From assembly GCA_029777215.1 (NCBI GenBank), contig JAKOSQ010000115.1:1-13011 (forward strand): a stretch of 13,011 nt of DNA. Direction: 5' to 3'. The translations under genes were made by a program, and so were the position numbers. Shown piece by piece: positions 5,817-13,011 of the stretch. Every line of letters starts with the position of its first letter. Positions within the stretch are counted from its first letter, which is position 1. Origin of the DNA: Bacillota bacterium. Its GTDB lineage: Bacteria; Bacillota; Clostridia; Oscillospirales; Oscillospiraceae. The notes below the pieces were generated by a model. That model worked only from the letters and a program-made list of their open reading frames with translations, had not been told where the DNA came from and ran no database searches.

Positions 5817-6332
5817 ATGCGGATCATGGGAATCGACCCCGGGATCGCAACGGTCGGTTTCGGCGTTATCGACAGCGAAAAGAACAGATTGAAGCTCGTG
5901 AGCACCGGCGTCATCGAGACCCCCGCGCATACGAGCCTTTCGAGCCGCCTTGACCGCATCTACGACGACACGCAGGAGCTCATCTCCACTTTCTCGCCGG
6001 ACGTCGTATCGGTTGAAGAGCTGTTTTTCAAAAAGAACATTACCACCGGCATCTCGGTTGCACACGGCAGGGGAGTGCTCCTGCTCGCGTGCTACAAGGC
6101 CGGCGTGCAGATCTTTGAATACACGCCGATGCAGGTAAAGCAGGCGGTCGTGGGCTACGGGCTCGCGGAAAAAAAGCAGGTCATTTACATGGTCACGAGC
6201 ATCCTCAATATGAAGTCGCCCCCAAAGCCGGACGATGCGGCGGATGCCCTCGCGCTCGCCATTTGCCACGCCCGCAGCACGACCTCACTCATCTACAAAA
6301 ACGGAGGGGACGACCCATGTTCCACCACATAA
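5817..6332 (+). CDS. ruvC: Holliday junction resolvase RuvC
   Basis: RuvC is the endonuclease that cuts four-way recombination junctions moved by RuvAB. The 171-residue product has the expected length and the four acidic metal ligands of the RNase H-like fold: D7 in MGIDPG, E67 in SVEELFF, and D140 and D143 in DDAADALALA. The start ATG 5817 is chosen because GGAGG (5807-5811) lies five bases upstream and D7 then falls at its usual position; an in-frame TTG at 5799 would add six residues but overlaps no ribosome binding site. The gene overlaps ruvA by 16 bases, which implies translational coupling. Confidence 0.97.
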   Translation: MRIMGIDPGIATVGFGVIDSEKNRLKLVSTGVIETPAHTSLSSRLDRIYDDTQELISTFSPDVVSVEELFFKKNITTGISVAHGRGVLLLACYKAGVQIFEYTPMQVKQAVVGYGLAEKKQVIYMVTSILNMKSPPKPDDAADALALAICHARSTTSLIYKNGGDDPCSTT

Positions 6333-6919
6333 ACGGAAAGATCACGGACATTGAGCCGGGCCTTGTGGCGGTCGAGTGCGCCGGCATTGGTTTTGCGCTC
6401 AACGCGACCGCGAATACCATCTCTCATCTAAAAATTGGCGAGAACGCCGTTTTATACGTCTACGAGTCCGTCCGGGAGGACGCCTTCGAGCTCTTCGGCT
6501 TTTTCGACAAGCGCGAGAAGCGCAGCTTTGAAATGCTGCTGGGCGTCTCGGGTGTCGGGCCGAAGGCGGCGCTCGCGGTGCTCTCCTCCGTGACGCCGGA
6601 GGCGCTGGCGATGGCCGTCATCAGCGGGGACGAAAAGGCGCTCACCGTTGTCCCCGGCATCGGCAAAAAGATTGCCCAGCGCATCTTGCTCGAGCTTAAG
6701 GACAAAATGCTTAAGGAGGCCGGCACGGTCGACTTCGGCGGCCCCGCCGCCGCACCCGGCGCACCGACCGGCGTCTCGAAGGTTTCGGATGCCGCGTCTG
6801 CCCTCGTCGTGCTCGGTTACTCCAATGCCGAGATCACACCGGTACTTAAAAAAATTGATACGGACAGCCTGCCGCTCGAGGAGATCATCCGGCAGGCGCT
6901 CAAGCAGATGATCCGCTGA
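6317..6919 (+). CDS. ruvA: Holliday junction DNA-binding subunit RuvA
   Basis: RuvA forms the tetramer that holds the Holliday junction and recruits the RuvB motor. The 200-residue product shows the N-terminal OB-fold ([15 protein letters not shown] through about residue 65), two helix-hairpin-helix motifs ([11 protein letters not shown] near 76-86 and [13 protein letters not shown] near 111-123), a Pro/Ala/Gly-rich linker and the C-terminal RuvB-binding domain ([17 protein letters not shown] near 160-180). ATG 6317 gives the family N-terminus and has GGAGGGG (6303-6309) seven bases upstream. It starts inside the end of ruvC, and ruvB follows after 40 bases. Confidence 0.97.
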   Translation: MFHHINGKITDIEPGLVAVECAGIGFALNATANTISHLKIGENAVLYVYESVREDAFELFGFFDKREKRSFEMLLGVSGVGPKAALAVLSSVTPEALAMAVISGDEKALTVVPGIGKKIAQRILLELKDKMLKEAGTVDFGGPAAAPGAPTGVSKVSDAASALVVLGYSNAEITPVLKKIDTDSLPLEEIIRQALKQMIR

Positions 6920-6959
6920 GGCGCGTCATCATCCATACCACCCGGGAAAGGGGGAGCAT

Positions 6960-8000
6960 ATGTCAATCAGCTATTCCGGCGATACCGACGAGGACGTCAT
7001 CACCTCGTCCGCCATGCTGCCAGAGGATCAGAACGAAGGCTCGCTGCGTCCGCGGACGCTGGACGAATACATCGGCCAGAAAAAGGCCAAGGAGAACCTG
7101 AGTGTCTTCATCAAGGCCGCGAAAATGCGAAACGAGCCGCTGGACCACGTCCTGCTCCACGGCCCTCCGGGCCTCGGCAAGACGACGCTCGCGGGCATCA
7201 TCGCCAACGAGATGGGCGTCAATATGCGCATCACCTCCGGCCCGACCATCGAAAAGCCCGGCGACCTCGCGGCGCTGCTGACAAATCTGCAGGAAAACGA
7301 CATTCTCTTTGTCGATGAGATCCACCGTCTCAACCGCTCGGTCGAGGAAATCCTCTACCCAGCGATGGAGGACTACGCCATCGACATCATCATAGGCAAG
7401 GGTCCGTCGGCAAACTCCATCCGCCTCGACCTGCCGCGATTTACGCTCATCGGCGCGACCACCCGCTCCGGTCAGCTCACGGCCCCGCTGCGCGACCGCT
7501 TTGGCGTCACGCTCCGGCTCGAGCTCTACACGCCGGAGGAACTGCAGCTCATCATCGAGCGCAGCGCGCAGATCCTCAACATCGAGATCGAGCCCGCCGG
7601 CGCGCGGGAGATCGCCTGCCGCAGCAGGGGGACCCCGCGTATCGCAAACCGCCTCCTGCGCCGCGTGCGCGATTTTGCGCAGGTGACGGCGGACGGCGTT
7701 GTGACGAAAGCCGTCGCGGGCGAAGCACTGACAAAGCTCGAGGTCGACAAATGCGGCCTTGACTCTCTCGACCGGCGCATGCTCCGCAGCATCATCGAGT
7801 TTTACGGCGGCGGTCCCGTCGGCCTTGAGACCCTGGCCGCGACCATCAACGAGGAGACCGTGACGCTCGAGGACGTCTACGAGCCGTACTTACTGCAGCA
7901 GGGTTTTCTGACGCGCACGCCGCGCGGCCGCTGCGTCACCAAGAAGACCTACGACCATCTCGGCCTGGAATATCTGGGCCAGCAGCAAATCGACATCTAA
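6960..8000 (+). CDS. ruvB: Holliday junction branch-migration ATPase RuvB
   Basis: RuvB is the AAA+ hexameric motor that pumps DNA through the RuvA-junction complex. In the 346-residue product, Walker A is GPPGLGKTT (from G68), Walker B is VDEIH (118-122), sensor I is GATTR (165-169) and the arginine-finger segment is LRDRFG (177-182). The C-terminal winged-helix domain ends with [10 protein letters not shown], the usual family ending block. The start ATG 6960 is preceded by GGGGGAG about four to five bases upstream. It is the third gene of the ruvCAB operon and glmM follows after 17 bases. Confidence 0.98.
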   Translation: MSISYSGDTDEDVITSSAMLPEDQNEGSLRPRTLDEYIGQKKAKENLSVFIKAAKMRNEPLDHVLLHGPPGLGKTTLAGIIANEMGVNMRITSGPTIEKPGDLAALLTNLQENDILFVDEIHRLNRSVEEILYPAMEDYAIDIIIGKGPSANSIRLDLPRFTLIGATTRSGQLTAPLRDRFGVTLRLELYTPEELQLIIERSAQILNIEIEPAGAREIACRSRGTPRIANRLLRRVRDFAQVTADGVVTKAVAGEALTKLEVDKCGLDSLDRRMLRSIIEFYGGGPVGLETLAATINEETVTLEDVYEPYLLQQGFLTRTPRGRCVTKKTYDHLGLEYLGQQQIDI

Positions 8001-8017
8001 GTTTGGAGGAACACCTT

Positions 8018-9382
8018 TTGGGTAAATATTTTGGAACGGACGGCATCCGCGGCGTCGTCAACAGCGGACTCGACGCGAATCTCGCCTTCCGTGTGGGACA
8101 GGCGGCGGCCATGGTGCTGGCCGAAAACACCCCGAACGGCAAGCCGCTGTTCACGATCGGCAAGGACACGCGCATTTCGGGCGACATGCTCGAGGCCGCG
8201 ATCACGGCGGGCCTGTGCTCCGCCGGCGCGAACGTGATGCTGCTCGGCATCATCCCGACCCCCGCCGTCGCCTTCATCACGAAGGACTGCGAGGCGGACG
8301 CCGGCATCGTCATTTCGGCCTCACACAACCCCTATGAGCACAACGGCATCAAAATTTTCAACGGCCAGGGCTTCAAGCTCTCGGACGAGCTCGAGGGCAA
8401 GATCGAAGCGCTCATCGACAGCGAGGGCAACCTCCCCGAAAAGCAGTACGGCGAGATTGGCAGGGTCGTTTCGCGCGGAAACGAGTATATCGACCGTTAC
8501 GTCGAGCACATCGTTTCGCTCTCAGAGAACGGGATCAGCCGGCTGAAGGTCATGATCGACTGCTCCAACGGCGCCGCGACCCGCACGGTCAACGACATTT
8601 TCTGCCGCTTTCCAATCGACCTCGAGCTTATCAAGGACCACCCGAACGGCTGCAACATCAACGCCGACTGCGGCTCGACCCACATCGAGACGCTCTCGCG
8701 CATGGTCGTCGCCGGCGGCTACGATCTCGGCATCGCCTTTGACGGCGACGCGGACCGCTGCCTCGCGGTGGACGAAAACGGCCAGCTCGTGGACGGTGAC
8801 AAGATCATGGCCATCTGCGGCAAGGACATGGCGGCGGAGAGAAAGCTCTCCAAAAACGCCATTGTCGCGACCGTTATGTCCAATCTCGGTTTCCACGAAT
8901 TCTGCGGCTGGAGCGGAATCGAGCTGTGCTGCGCGAATGTCGGCGACCGCAACGTCCTTGAGATGATGCAGGCGCGCGGCTACAACCTCGGCGGCGAGCA
9001 GTCCGGCCACACCATTTTCCTCGACTACGCCACCACCGGCGACGGCCAGCTCACGGCGGTCCGCCTTCTGCGCACCGTTTCGCGCAGCGGCAAAAAGCTC
9101 TCGGAGCTTGCCGGGGAGATCCCGACCTATCCGCAGGTTCTCAAAAATGTGGCGATCGCGGGCGGCAACGAGGTCAAAAAAGCCCTCATCGGCAACGCAG
9201 CACTGCAGGACGGCATCGAAAAAGAGAACGCGCTCATGGGCGACCGCGGCCGCATCCTCGTGCGTCCGTCTGGCACCGAAGCCCTCATTCGCGTCATGGT
9301 CGAGTCAAAGGACGATGCACTTTCCAACACCGTTGCCGACCGGCTGACCGCTCTGATCGAGGATTTGGCCGCAAAAACCTGA
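8018..9382 (+). CDS. glmM: Phosphoglucosamine mutase GlmM
   Basis: GlmM converts glucosamine-6-phosphate to glucosamine-1-phosphate, feeding UDP-GlcNAc and hence peptidoglycan synthesis. The 454-residue product begins MGKYFGTDGIRG and carries the phospho-serine loop ISASHNPYEHNG with S102, the metal-binding loop DGDADR (D242, D244, D246), the sugar-binding segment GGEQSGH and the phosphate-binding loop RPSGTE from R416. The start is TTG at 8018, seven bases after GGAGGA (8005-8010). An in-frame TTG at 8003 would overlap that ribosome binding site and is rejected. The close spacing to ruvB indicates one operon. Confidence 0.97.
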   Translation: MGKYFGTDGIRGVVNSGLDANLAFRVGQAAAMVLAENTPNGKPLFTIGKDTRISGDMLEAAITAGLCSAGANVMLLGIIPTPAVAFITKDCEADAGIVISASHNPYEHNGIKIFNGQGFKLSDELEGKIEALIDSEGNLPEKQYGEIGRVVSRGNEYIDRYVEHIVSLSENGISRLKVMIDCSNGAATRTVNDIFCRFPIDLELIKDHPNGCNINADCGSTHIETLSRMVVAGGYDLGIAFDGDADRCLAVDENGQLVDGDKIMAICGKDMAAERKLSKNAIVATVMSNLGFHEFCGWSGIELCCANVGDRNVLEMMQARGYNLGGEQSGHTIFLDYATTGDGQLTAVRLLRTVSRSGKKLSELAGEIPTYPQVLKNVAIAGGNEVKKALIGNAALQDGIEKENALMGDRGRILVRPSGTEALIRVMVESKDDALSNTVADRLTALIEDLAAKT

Positions 9383-9409
9383 CAATGTAAATAAAATAAG
9401 CGATTTTGC

Positions 9410-9438
9410 TTGACTTTTTGTAAAATATATACTACAAT
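9410..9438 (+). promoter_or_regulatory. Strong sigma-A-type promoter for the SigH-like gene
   Basis: TTGACT (9410-9415) and TACAAT (9433-9438) are separated by 17 bases in an A+T-rich stretch. Transcription would start near 9445. A weak hairpin upstream (AAGC 9398-9401 with GCTT 9408-9411) is not convincing as a glmM terminator. Confidence 0.8.
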
Positions 9439-9447
9439 TCGAATTGT
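9434..9447. promoter_or_regulatory. Perfect 14-bp palindrome over the -10 element and start site (candidate operator)
   Basis: ACAATTCGAATTGT is fully self-complementary and covers five of the six bases of the -10 element plus the predicted +1. This is the classic place for a repressor site. I do not recognise the regulator; it does not match LexA, Fur/PerR or the Spo0A box well. Confidence 0.5.
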
Positions 9448-9457
9448 CTAAGGACAG

Positions 9458-10117
9458 ATGTGTTTAAACATGGAAAAATATTCGACTATGAGTGACAACG
9501 ACTTGGTCGCACTTGCCCGCAAGGGCGACAGAGTTGCCGAGGAACAGCTTGCGCTGCGCTATACGCGGCTTGTCAAGGTCTGCTCCCGCCCTTACTTCCT
9601 CGTCGGCGGCGACGGGGAGGACCTCATTCAGGAAGGCATGCTTGGCCTTCTGTCTGCCATACGGGAATATGATCCGTCTCTGAACGCTACTTTTAAAACC
9701 TACGCGGAGGTGTGCGTCAAACGCCGCATCTACTCCGCAATTAAAACCGCCTCACGCAAGAAGCACGAACCCTTGAACGACATGGTGTCGTTCGACGACG
9801 TCCTTTCCGATGAAAAACTATCCGCAGCGGCGTCATACGGCGAAGCCTACCGGCGATCGCCAGAGGAACAGGTGCTGGCAAGAGAGAGCGCAGAAGAAAT
9901 CATCCAAACCTATTCACGGTGTCTGTCAAAGTTTGAAACCGAAATCCTCAAACTTTATTTAAACGGCTCATCCTATTCCGAAATCGCGGAAGCGTGCGGA
10001 AAAACGGAGAAGTCTGTTGACAATGCCGTCCAGCGTATCAGGCGAAAGCTTGCACGCAGCCTTTCCCCAAGCGATAACAGCGACAGCTGTTCGCAAAATA
10101 GATGCCCACAAGGGTAA
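9458..10117 (+). CDS. SigH-like (Spo0H-type) sigma-70 family factor
   Basis: The 219-residue product has sigma-70 region 2 (DGEDLIQEGMLGLLSAIREY, then TFKTYAEVCVKRRIYSAIKT and SRKKHEPLN) and region 4 (LSKFETEILKLYLNGSSYSEI, then KSVDNAVQRIRRKL). These blocks closely follow SigH of sporulating Firmicutes, notably the KTA-R-KH-PLN and KSVDNA-QR-KRKL patterns. Region 1.1 and region 3 are absent, as expected. In Bacillus, SigH drives early stationary-phase and sporulation genes; the same role here is inference, and the location beside glmM differs from the usual sigH site near secE/nusG, so it could be a paralogue. The start is uncertain: ATG 9458 has AAGGA only three bases away, ATG 9470 is about 15 bases from it, and ATG 9488 is also possible. 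Confidence 0.82.
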   Translation: MCLNMEKYSTMSDNDLVALARKGDRVAEEQLALRYTRLVKVCSRPYFLVGGDGEDLIQEGMLGLLSAIREYDPSLNATFKTYAEVCVKRRIYSAIKTASRKKHEPLNDMVSFDDVLSDEKLSAAASYGEAYRRSPEEQVLARESAEEIIQTYSRCLSKFETEILKLYLNGSSYSEIAEACGKTEKSVDNAVQRIRRKLARSLSPSDNSDSCSQNRCPQG

Positions 10118-10145
10118 GTTTTTTATCAAAGAGAGGATCTCAAAA

Positions 10146-10427
10146 ATGTTCGAAGACAAGACATTGGTATGCAAGGAATGCGGCAAGGAATTCGTTTTCA
10201 CCGCCGGTGAGCAGGAGTTCTATGCAGAGCGCGGCTTCCAGAACGAGCCCCAGCGCTGCAAGCCCTGCCGTGATGCCAGAAAGAACGCTACCCGCGGTCC
10301 CCGCGAGTACTTCACCGCCGTATGTGCATCCTGCGGCAAGGAAGCAAAGGTTCCCTTTGAGCCGAAGTCTGACAGACCGGTTTATTGCAGCGAATGCTTT
10401 GCAAAGATGAAAGAGGAACAGGAATAA
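10146..10427 (+). CDS. Small protein with two CxxC/CxxC zinc ribbons
   Basis: The 93-residue product carries eight cysteines in two sets: C9/C12 with C38/C41, and C60/C63 with C81/C84. The first half (DKTLVCKECGKEFVFTAGEQ) fits the probable zinc-ribbon family PF13451, and the second (AVCASCGKEAKVPFEP then PVYCSECF) fits the CxxC-x17-CxxC domain family (TIGR04272); both assignments are from memory of the patterns. Zinc binding is inferred and the molecular role is unknown; a nucleic-acid or RNA polymerase contact is only a guess. ATG 10146 has GAGAGGA (10131-10137) eight bases upstream. The gene follows the sigma-factor gene by 28 bases with no promoter or terminator seen between them, so the two are probably co-transcribed. 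Confidence 0.82.
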   Translation: MFEDKTLVCKECGKEFVFTAGEQEFYAERGFQNEPQRCKPCRDARKNATRGPREYFTAVCASCGKEAKVPFEPKSDRPVYCSECFAKMKEEQE

Positions 10428-10429
10428 CA

Positions 10430-10592
10430 TTGGGCCTTAGGCGTCTGCTTTCCGTTTCATTGCGGTTTGCGGATAGTCTCCCTTGTGTTGGCATGGGTCG
10501 TATGCTCCTGCCATCAAGGCGGAGCGTTGCGGCATGAGTCGCTGGTTCTAAGACAAAAAGGTTGCCGCTTTTTTAAGCGGCAACCTTTTCAG
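10430..10592 (+). ncRNA. Candidate structured RNA, possibly 6S-like
   Basis: This stretch lies between the zinc-ribbon gene and the convergent kdpE and holds no credible gene. On paper it folds into one long interrupted hairpin: CTTAG 10436-10440 with CTAAG 10548-10552; 10456-10463 with 10532-10538 (one bulge); CTCC 10478-10481 with GGAG 10521-10524; CTTG 10482-10485 with CAAG 10515-10518; TGGCA 10489-10493 with TGCCA 10509-10513. An asymmetric bubble (10464-10477 opposite 10525-10531) sits in the middle. A 15-bp terminator stem ends it. A closing stem, central bubble and terminal stem is the plan of 6S RNA, and the bubble flanks (GCGGATAGTCTCCC and TTGCGGCAT) recall it loosely. No clear promoter is visible, only TTGCAA/TAACAT with a long spacer, so it may instead be a processed 3' end of the upstream transcript. 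Confidence 0.38.
10556..10589. terminator. Bidirectional terminator between convergent transcripts
   Basis: AAAAGGTTGCCGCTT (10556-10570) and AAGCGGCAACCTTTT (10575-10589) form a perfect 15-bp stem with a TTTT loop. On the plus strand the stem ends in TTTT; on the minus strand the stem runs into TTTTT. It is therefore placed to stop both the sigma/zinc-ribbon transcript and the kdpDE transcript. Confidence 0.93.
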
Positions 10593-10663
10593 TTTATAGG
10601 GGAAAGGCTCCGGCGGGCACGAACTCTGCAAGACTTTTTTGCAAACCGCTCGATGCCCTCAAC

Positions 10664-11356
10664 TTATAATTTGACCATCCGATATCCGACCCCGATGTGC
10701 GTCTGAATATATTGCGGCGCGTCGGAGTTTTTTTCTATCTTCTTGCGGAGCGACGCCATAAAAACGCGCAGGGAGGCGACGTCGCTGTCCCATGAGCTGC
10801 CCCAGATCTCCTTTGTAATATAGGTGTGCGTGAGCACCTTGCCGACGTTGCGGGCGAGCAGACAAAAAAGCTTGTATTCGATCGGCGTGAGGTGCAGTTC
10901 CTCACCGTCCATATAGGCGCAGCCGGCGGCGTAGTCGATTTTCAGCGCGCCGTTTTCAAAAACACTCTCCTGTACCGGTGACGTTGCGGTACCGAGACGT
11001 CTGAGCGTTACGCGCAGGCGAGCCAAAAGCTCCTCGACAGAAAACGGCTTTGTGAGATAGTCGTCCGCGCCGGCGTCGAGCGCGTCGATCTTGTCCGTGT
11101 CCTCGCTGCGTGCGCTGATGACGATGATCGGCATGGCAGACCAACTCCGGATTTTCTTGATGACGTCCACGCCGTCAATGTCCGGCAGGCCGAGATCCAG
11201 CAGCACAATGTCCGGATTGTGCGAAACGGCCTCCAGAATGGCTGTCTCCCCGTTGGGCGCGGTCAAAAAACGATAGCTTTGCGTTTCGAGCGTGGTCGTG
11301 ATGAGATTTCGGACGGCGGCGTCGTCCTCAACGACCAGAATGAGCGGCTTATTCAT
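10664..11356 (-). CDS. kdpE: KdpE-type response regulator (OmpR family)
   Basis: The 230-residue product has an N-terminal receiver domain with acidic pocket E10, D11, D12, phospho-acceptor D54 in LLDLGLPD, S81 in VISARSEDTDKI and K103 in LTKPF, and a C-terminal OmpR/PhoB winged helix (LTPIEYKLFCLLARN to YIQTHIGVGYRM). The block ISARSEDTDKIDALDAGADDY is characteristic of KdpE, and the partner kinase next to it is KdpD. In the known system KdpE activates the kdpFABC potassium pump under K+ limitation; those genes are not in the window. The start ATG (11356 to 11354) has AGGAGG nine bases upstream; an earlier in-frame start six codons upstream overlaps that site. The gene overlaps the end of kdpD by eight bases, so translation is probably coupled. 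The terminator at 10556-10589 lies downstream. Confidence 0.93.
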   Translation of the reverse strand: MNKPLILVVEDDAAVRNLITTTLETQSYRFLTAPNGETAILEAVSHNPDIVLLDLGLPDIDGVDVIKKIRSWSAMPIIVISARSEDTDKIDALDAGADDYLTKPFSVEELLARLRVTLRRLGTATSPVQESVFENGALKIDYAAGCAYMDGEELHLTPIEYKLFCLLARNVGKVLTHTYITKEIWGSSWDSDVASLRVFMASLRKKIEKNSDAPQYIQTHIGVGYRMVKL

Positions 11357-13011
11357 GCAAAGACACCTCCTCATACGGCAGCGTGAAGCGGAAAACAGTG
11401 CCGTGCGGATGATTGTCCGCAGCGCTGATCTCTCCGCCGTGCGCGTTCACGATCGATCTGCACAGCGCGAGGCCAAGACCGAGACTGCGCCGGCTGTCCA
11501 CAATTTTTGTGCCGGACGTGTAAAACATATCGAAGATGTGCGCCTTGTCGCTGTCCGGTATGCCCGGCCCATCGTCCGCGACCTCGGTCACGACAAGGCC
11601 ACCATCCACGCGGGTGGACAGCGTGATGTGCGAGCCGGGCGGCGTATATTTAATCGCGTTGTTGACAAGGTTTACGACCACCTGCACGATGAGCCGCGCG
11701 TCCATTTTTGCGAGCGGCAGACCCTCCGGCGGCGTGACACAAATGTTGTGCTCCGCACCCTTGCGGTCGACATGGCGCAGCGCCTCCGTGATGACTTCGT
11801 CCATCAGCTCCGGCTGGAGTTTCAGGCGCATGCTTCCGTCCTCAATGCGTGTCACGGCGAGCAGGTTTTCCACAAGATTGATAAGCCAGAGCGAGTCGTC
11901 GTAGATCGAAGAGTAGAGTTCATGCCGCTTTTCGGGCGCGATGGCCTCCTCGCTCGCCAGAAGCACGCCCGCGTTGCCCGAAATGGATGTCAGCGGCGTT
12001 CGCAGATCGTGCGAAATGGAGCGCAGAAGGTCGGCACGGAGTTGTTCGTTTTTCGCGAGCACCGCCGCCTGTTCGCGCTCGGAGGCGATCTGCTCGCTTT
12101 CCAGAGCCATTGCGCACTCGCCGAGGATAGAGAGAAGAATGCTGTCCTCGCCCGGCTCGAGGGGCGAGACGCCCATCACAACGCCCGCGACGCCATATAC
12201 ATTTTTCCCAATGCGCACCGCAAGGTAGAGACATTTCGCGCTCGAGAGCGTGCCGGTTGTCGCGCCGGCGCGCTTGTTGTTTTGAAAGACCCATGCGGCG
12301 ACGGCCTGTTCGTTTTCACTGCGGCAGCCGCTGTCGCCGAAGCCATCCTCGCACGGGGAAAAGAGGGGAGAGCCGAGCGCGCCATCCTGCGCGGGATAAA
12401 AGACGACATCGCGGTTCAAAAGCTTTTTGAGCTGGTTTGCCGTCACGGAGATGATCTCGTCCCGCCCGTTTGCGCGCTGCAGCGCCTGATTGGTGTCCAG
12501 AAGAACTTTCGTGCGAAAGGCGTTCTGCGCTGAGAGCCTTGCCTGCTCCTTGATGCGCATGGCAAGATTGCCGGAGATGAGCGCCGCGACAAACATAATG
12601 AGGAAGGTCGCCGGATAGCTTGCGTCATAGGCCTTGAGCGTCAGGCGCGGGTCGGTGAAAAAGAAGTTAAACACCAGCACGCTTAAAAGGGAGGACACGA
12701 TGCTGTACGCGCGCGCGGAGGTCACCACGGCGGTGATGAGAACGCCGAGAATGTAGACGGTGATGATGTTCTCCTCGCTCAGTCCGAGCGCGTTGAACGC
12801 AAAGCCCAGTCCCGTCGCGCCCGCAAGAATGGCAAGACTTTTGGCAAGATCCGCCGGCTGAAACTTTTCGCGCGGCAGCTTTGTTTTCCGTTCGCGATAG
12901 CCCGAAATGGGGCGGTCGGGGATGATGTAGACGTCGAGATTTGGTGCGTAGGCAATGAGTTTTTCCGTGAGCGTCGGCGCGTCGAAAGCGCGCTTGCGGC
13001 GCGCGTTATAT
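11349..13011 (-). CDS. kdpD: KdpD-type potassium sensor histidine kinase, C-terminal part (5' truncated by window)
   Basis: The frame is open on the minus strand from the right edge to TAA (11351-11349), giving 553 residues of a protein that is normally near 900. The first visible part (LIAYAPNLDVYIIPD) is the end of the USP-like domain. Then comes the four-helix KdpD membrane module (DUF4118), including NIITVYILGVLITAVV and the diagnostic VFNFFFTDPRLTLKAYD. A GAF-like segment follows, then the kinase: H-box SISHDLRTPLTSISG with the phospho-acceptor H at visible residue 334, N-box VVNLVNNAIKYTP, G1 DDGPGIPDSD, F-box IFDMFYTSG and G2 SLGLGLALC. The N-terminal KdpD signalling domain is outside the window. 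The internal ATG at 12728 lies inside the membrane module and is not a real start. kdpE overlaps its 3' end. Confidence 0.93.
   Translation of the reverse strand, partial: YNARRKRAFDAPTLTEKLIAYAPNLDVYIIPDRPISGYRERKTKLPREKFQPADLAKSLAILAGATGLGFAFNALGLSEENIITVYILGVLITAVVTSARAYSIVSSLLSVLVFNFFFTDPRLTLKAYDASYPATFLIMFVAALISGNLAMRIKEQARLSAQNAFRTKVLLDTNQALQRANGRDEIISVTANQLKKLLNRDVVFYPAQDGALGSPLFSPCEDGFGDSGCRSENEQAVAAWVFQNNKRAGATTGTLSSAKCLYLAVRIGKNVYGVAGVVMGVSPLEPGEDSILLSILGECAMALESEQIASEREQAAVLAKNEQLRADLLRSISHDLRTPLTSISGNAGVLLASEEAIAPEKRHELYSSIYDDSLWLINLVENLLAVTRIEDGSMRLKLQPELMDEVITEALRHVDRKGAEHNICVTPPEGLPLAKMDARLIVQVVVNLVNNAIKYTPPGSHITLSTRVDGGLVVTEVADDGPGIPDSDKAHIFDMFYTSGTKIVDSRRSLGLGLALCRSIVNAHGGEISAADNHPHGTVFRFTLPYEEVSLHE

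Noticed and set aside
10430..10592. Bacterial SRP RNA or tmRNA as identity for the structured intergenic region
   Set aside because: The SRP signature GGAAGGAAGCAGC is absent, and no tRNA-like ends or tag-peptide frame are visible.
10467..10706. 79-codon plus-strand ORF between the zinc-ribbon gene and kdpE
   Set aside because: It runs through the 15-bp terminator hairpin and into the kdpE coding region, has no good ribosome binding site and no recognisable sequence.
11292..12533. Long plus-strand ORF opposite kdpD (413 codons)
   Set aside because: It is antisense to a clearly recognisable histidine kinase, is rich in Arg, Ala, Val and His, and has no family motif; it is a codon-bias shadow.

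Overview
This window looks like a chromosomal housekeeping segment from a G+C-rich, endospore-forming member of the Clostridia, most likely an Oscillospirales (Ruminococcaceae-type) gut bacterium. The reasons are a SpoIID-type protein at the left edge, a SpoIIM-like membrane protein next to XerD, a SigH-like sigma factor, strong AGGAGG-type ribosome binding sites with several TTG and GTG starts, and the queA-tgt-yajC-TIGR04086 order known from Firmicutes. Taxonomy is inferred from gene content and style, not from a database match.

Layout. 1-501 is the 3' end of a SpoIID/LytB-family gene, closed by a terminator. 620-3851 holds queA and tgt (last steps of queuosine-tRNA synthesis), yajC (Sec translocon accessory, with its own clear promoter) and a TIGR04086/YrzE-like four-helix membrane protein. 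Two back-to-back terminator-like hairpins separate the last two. 3852-4157 is an unusually A+T-rich intergenic region with inverted repeats, two spaced CTATATAT-type sites that resemble an NrdR operator pair, a 13-bp tandem repeat and a sigma-A-type promoter. It leads into a SpoIIM-like gene and xerD, which end at a terminator. 5759-9382 is a promoter followed by ruvC-ruvA-ruvB-glmM (Holliday-junction processing plus phosphoglucosamine mutase for cell-wall precursors).

9410-10427 is a strong promoter overlapped by a perfect 14-bp palindrome, a SigH-like sigma factor and a small protein with two CxxC/CxxC zinc ribbons. 10428-10592 contains no credible gene but folds on paper into a long interrupted hairpin with a central asymmetric bubble, followed by a 15-bp terminator stem. 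I propose it as a candidate structured RNA, possibly 6S-like. 10664-13011 carries, on the minus strand, the response regulator kdpE and the C-terminal part of the sensor kinase kdpD, with overlapping ends. They converge on the shared terminator at 10556-10589.

The protein-coding content is conventional. I see no mobile element, CRISPR array, tRNA or rRNA, and no clearly new multi-gene system. The most unusual signals are non-coding: the 3852-4157 control region, the palindrome at the sigma-factor promoter, the tandem hairpins before the TIGR04086 gene, and the candidate RNA at 10430-10592.
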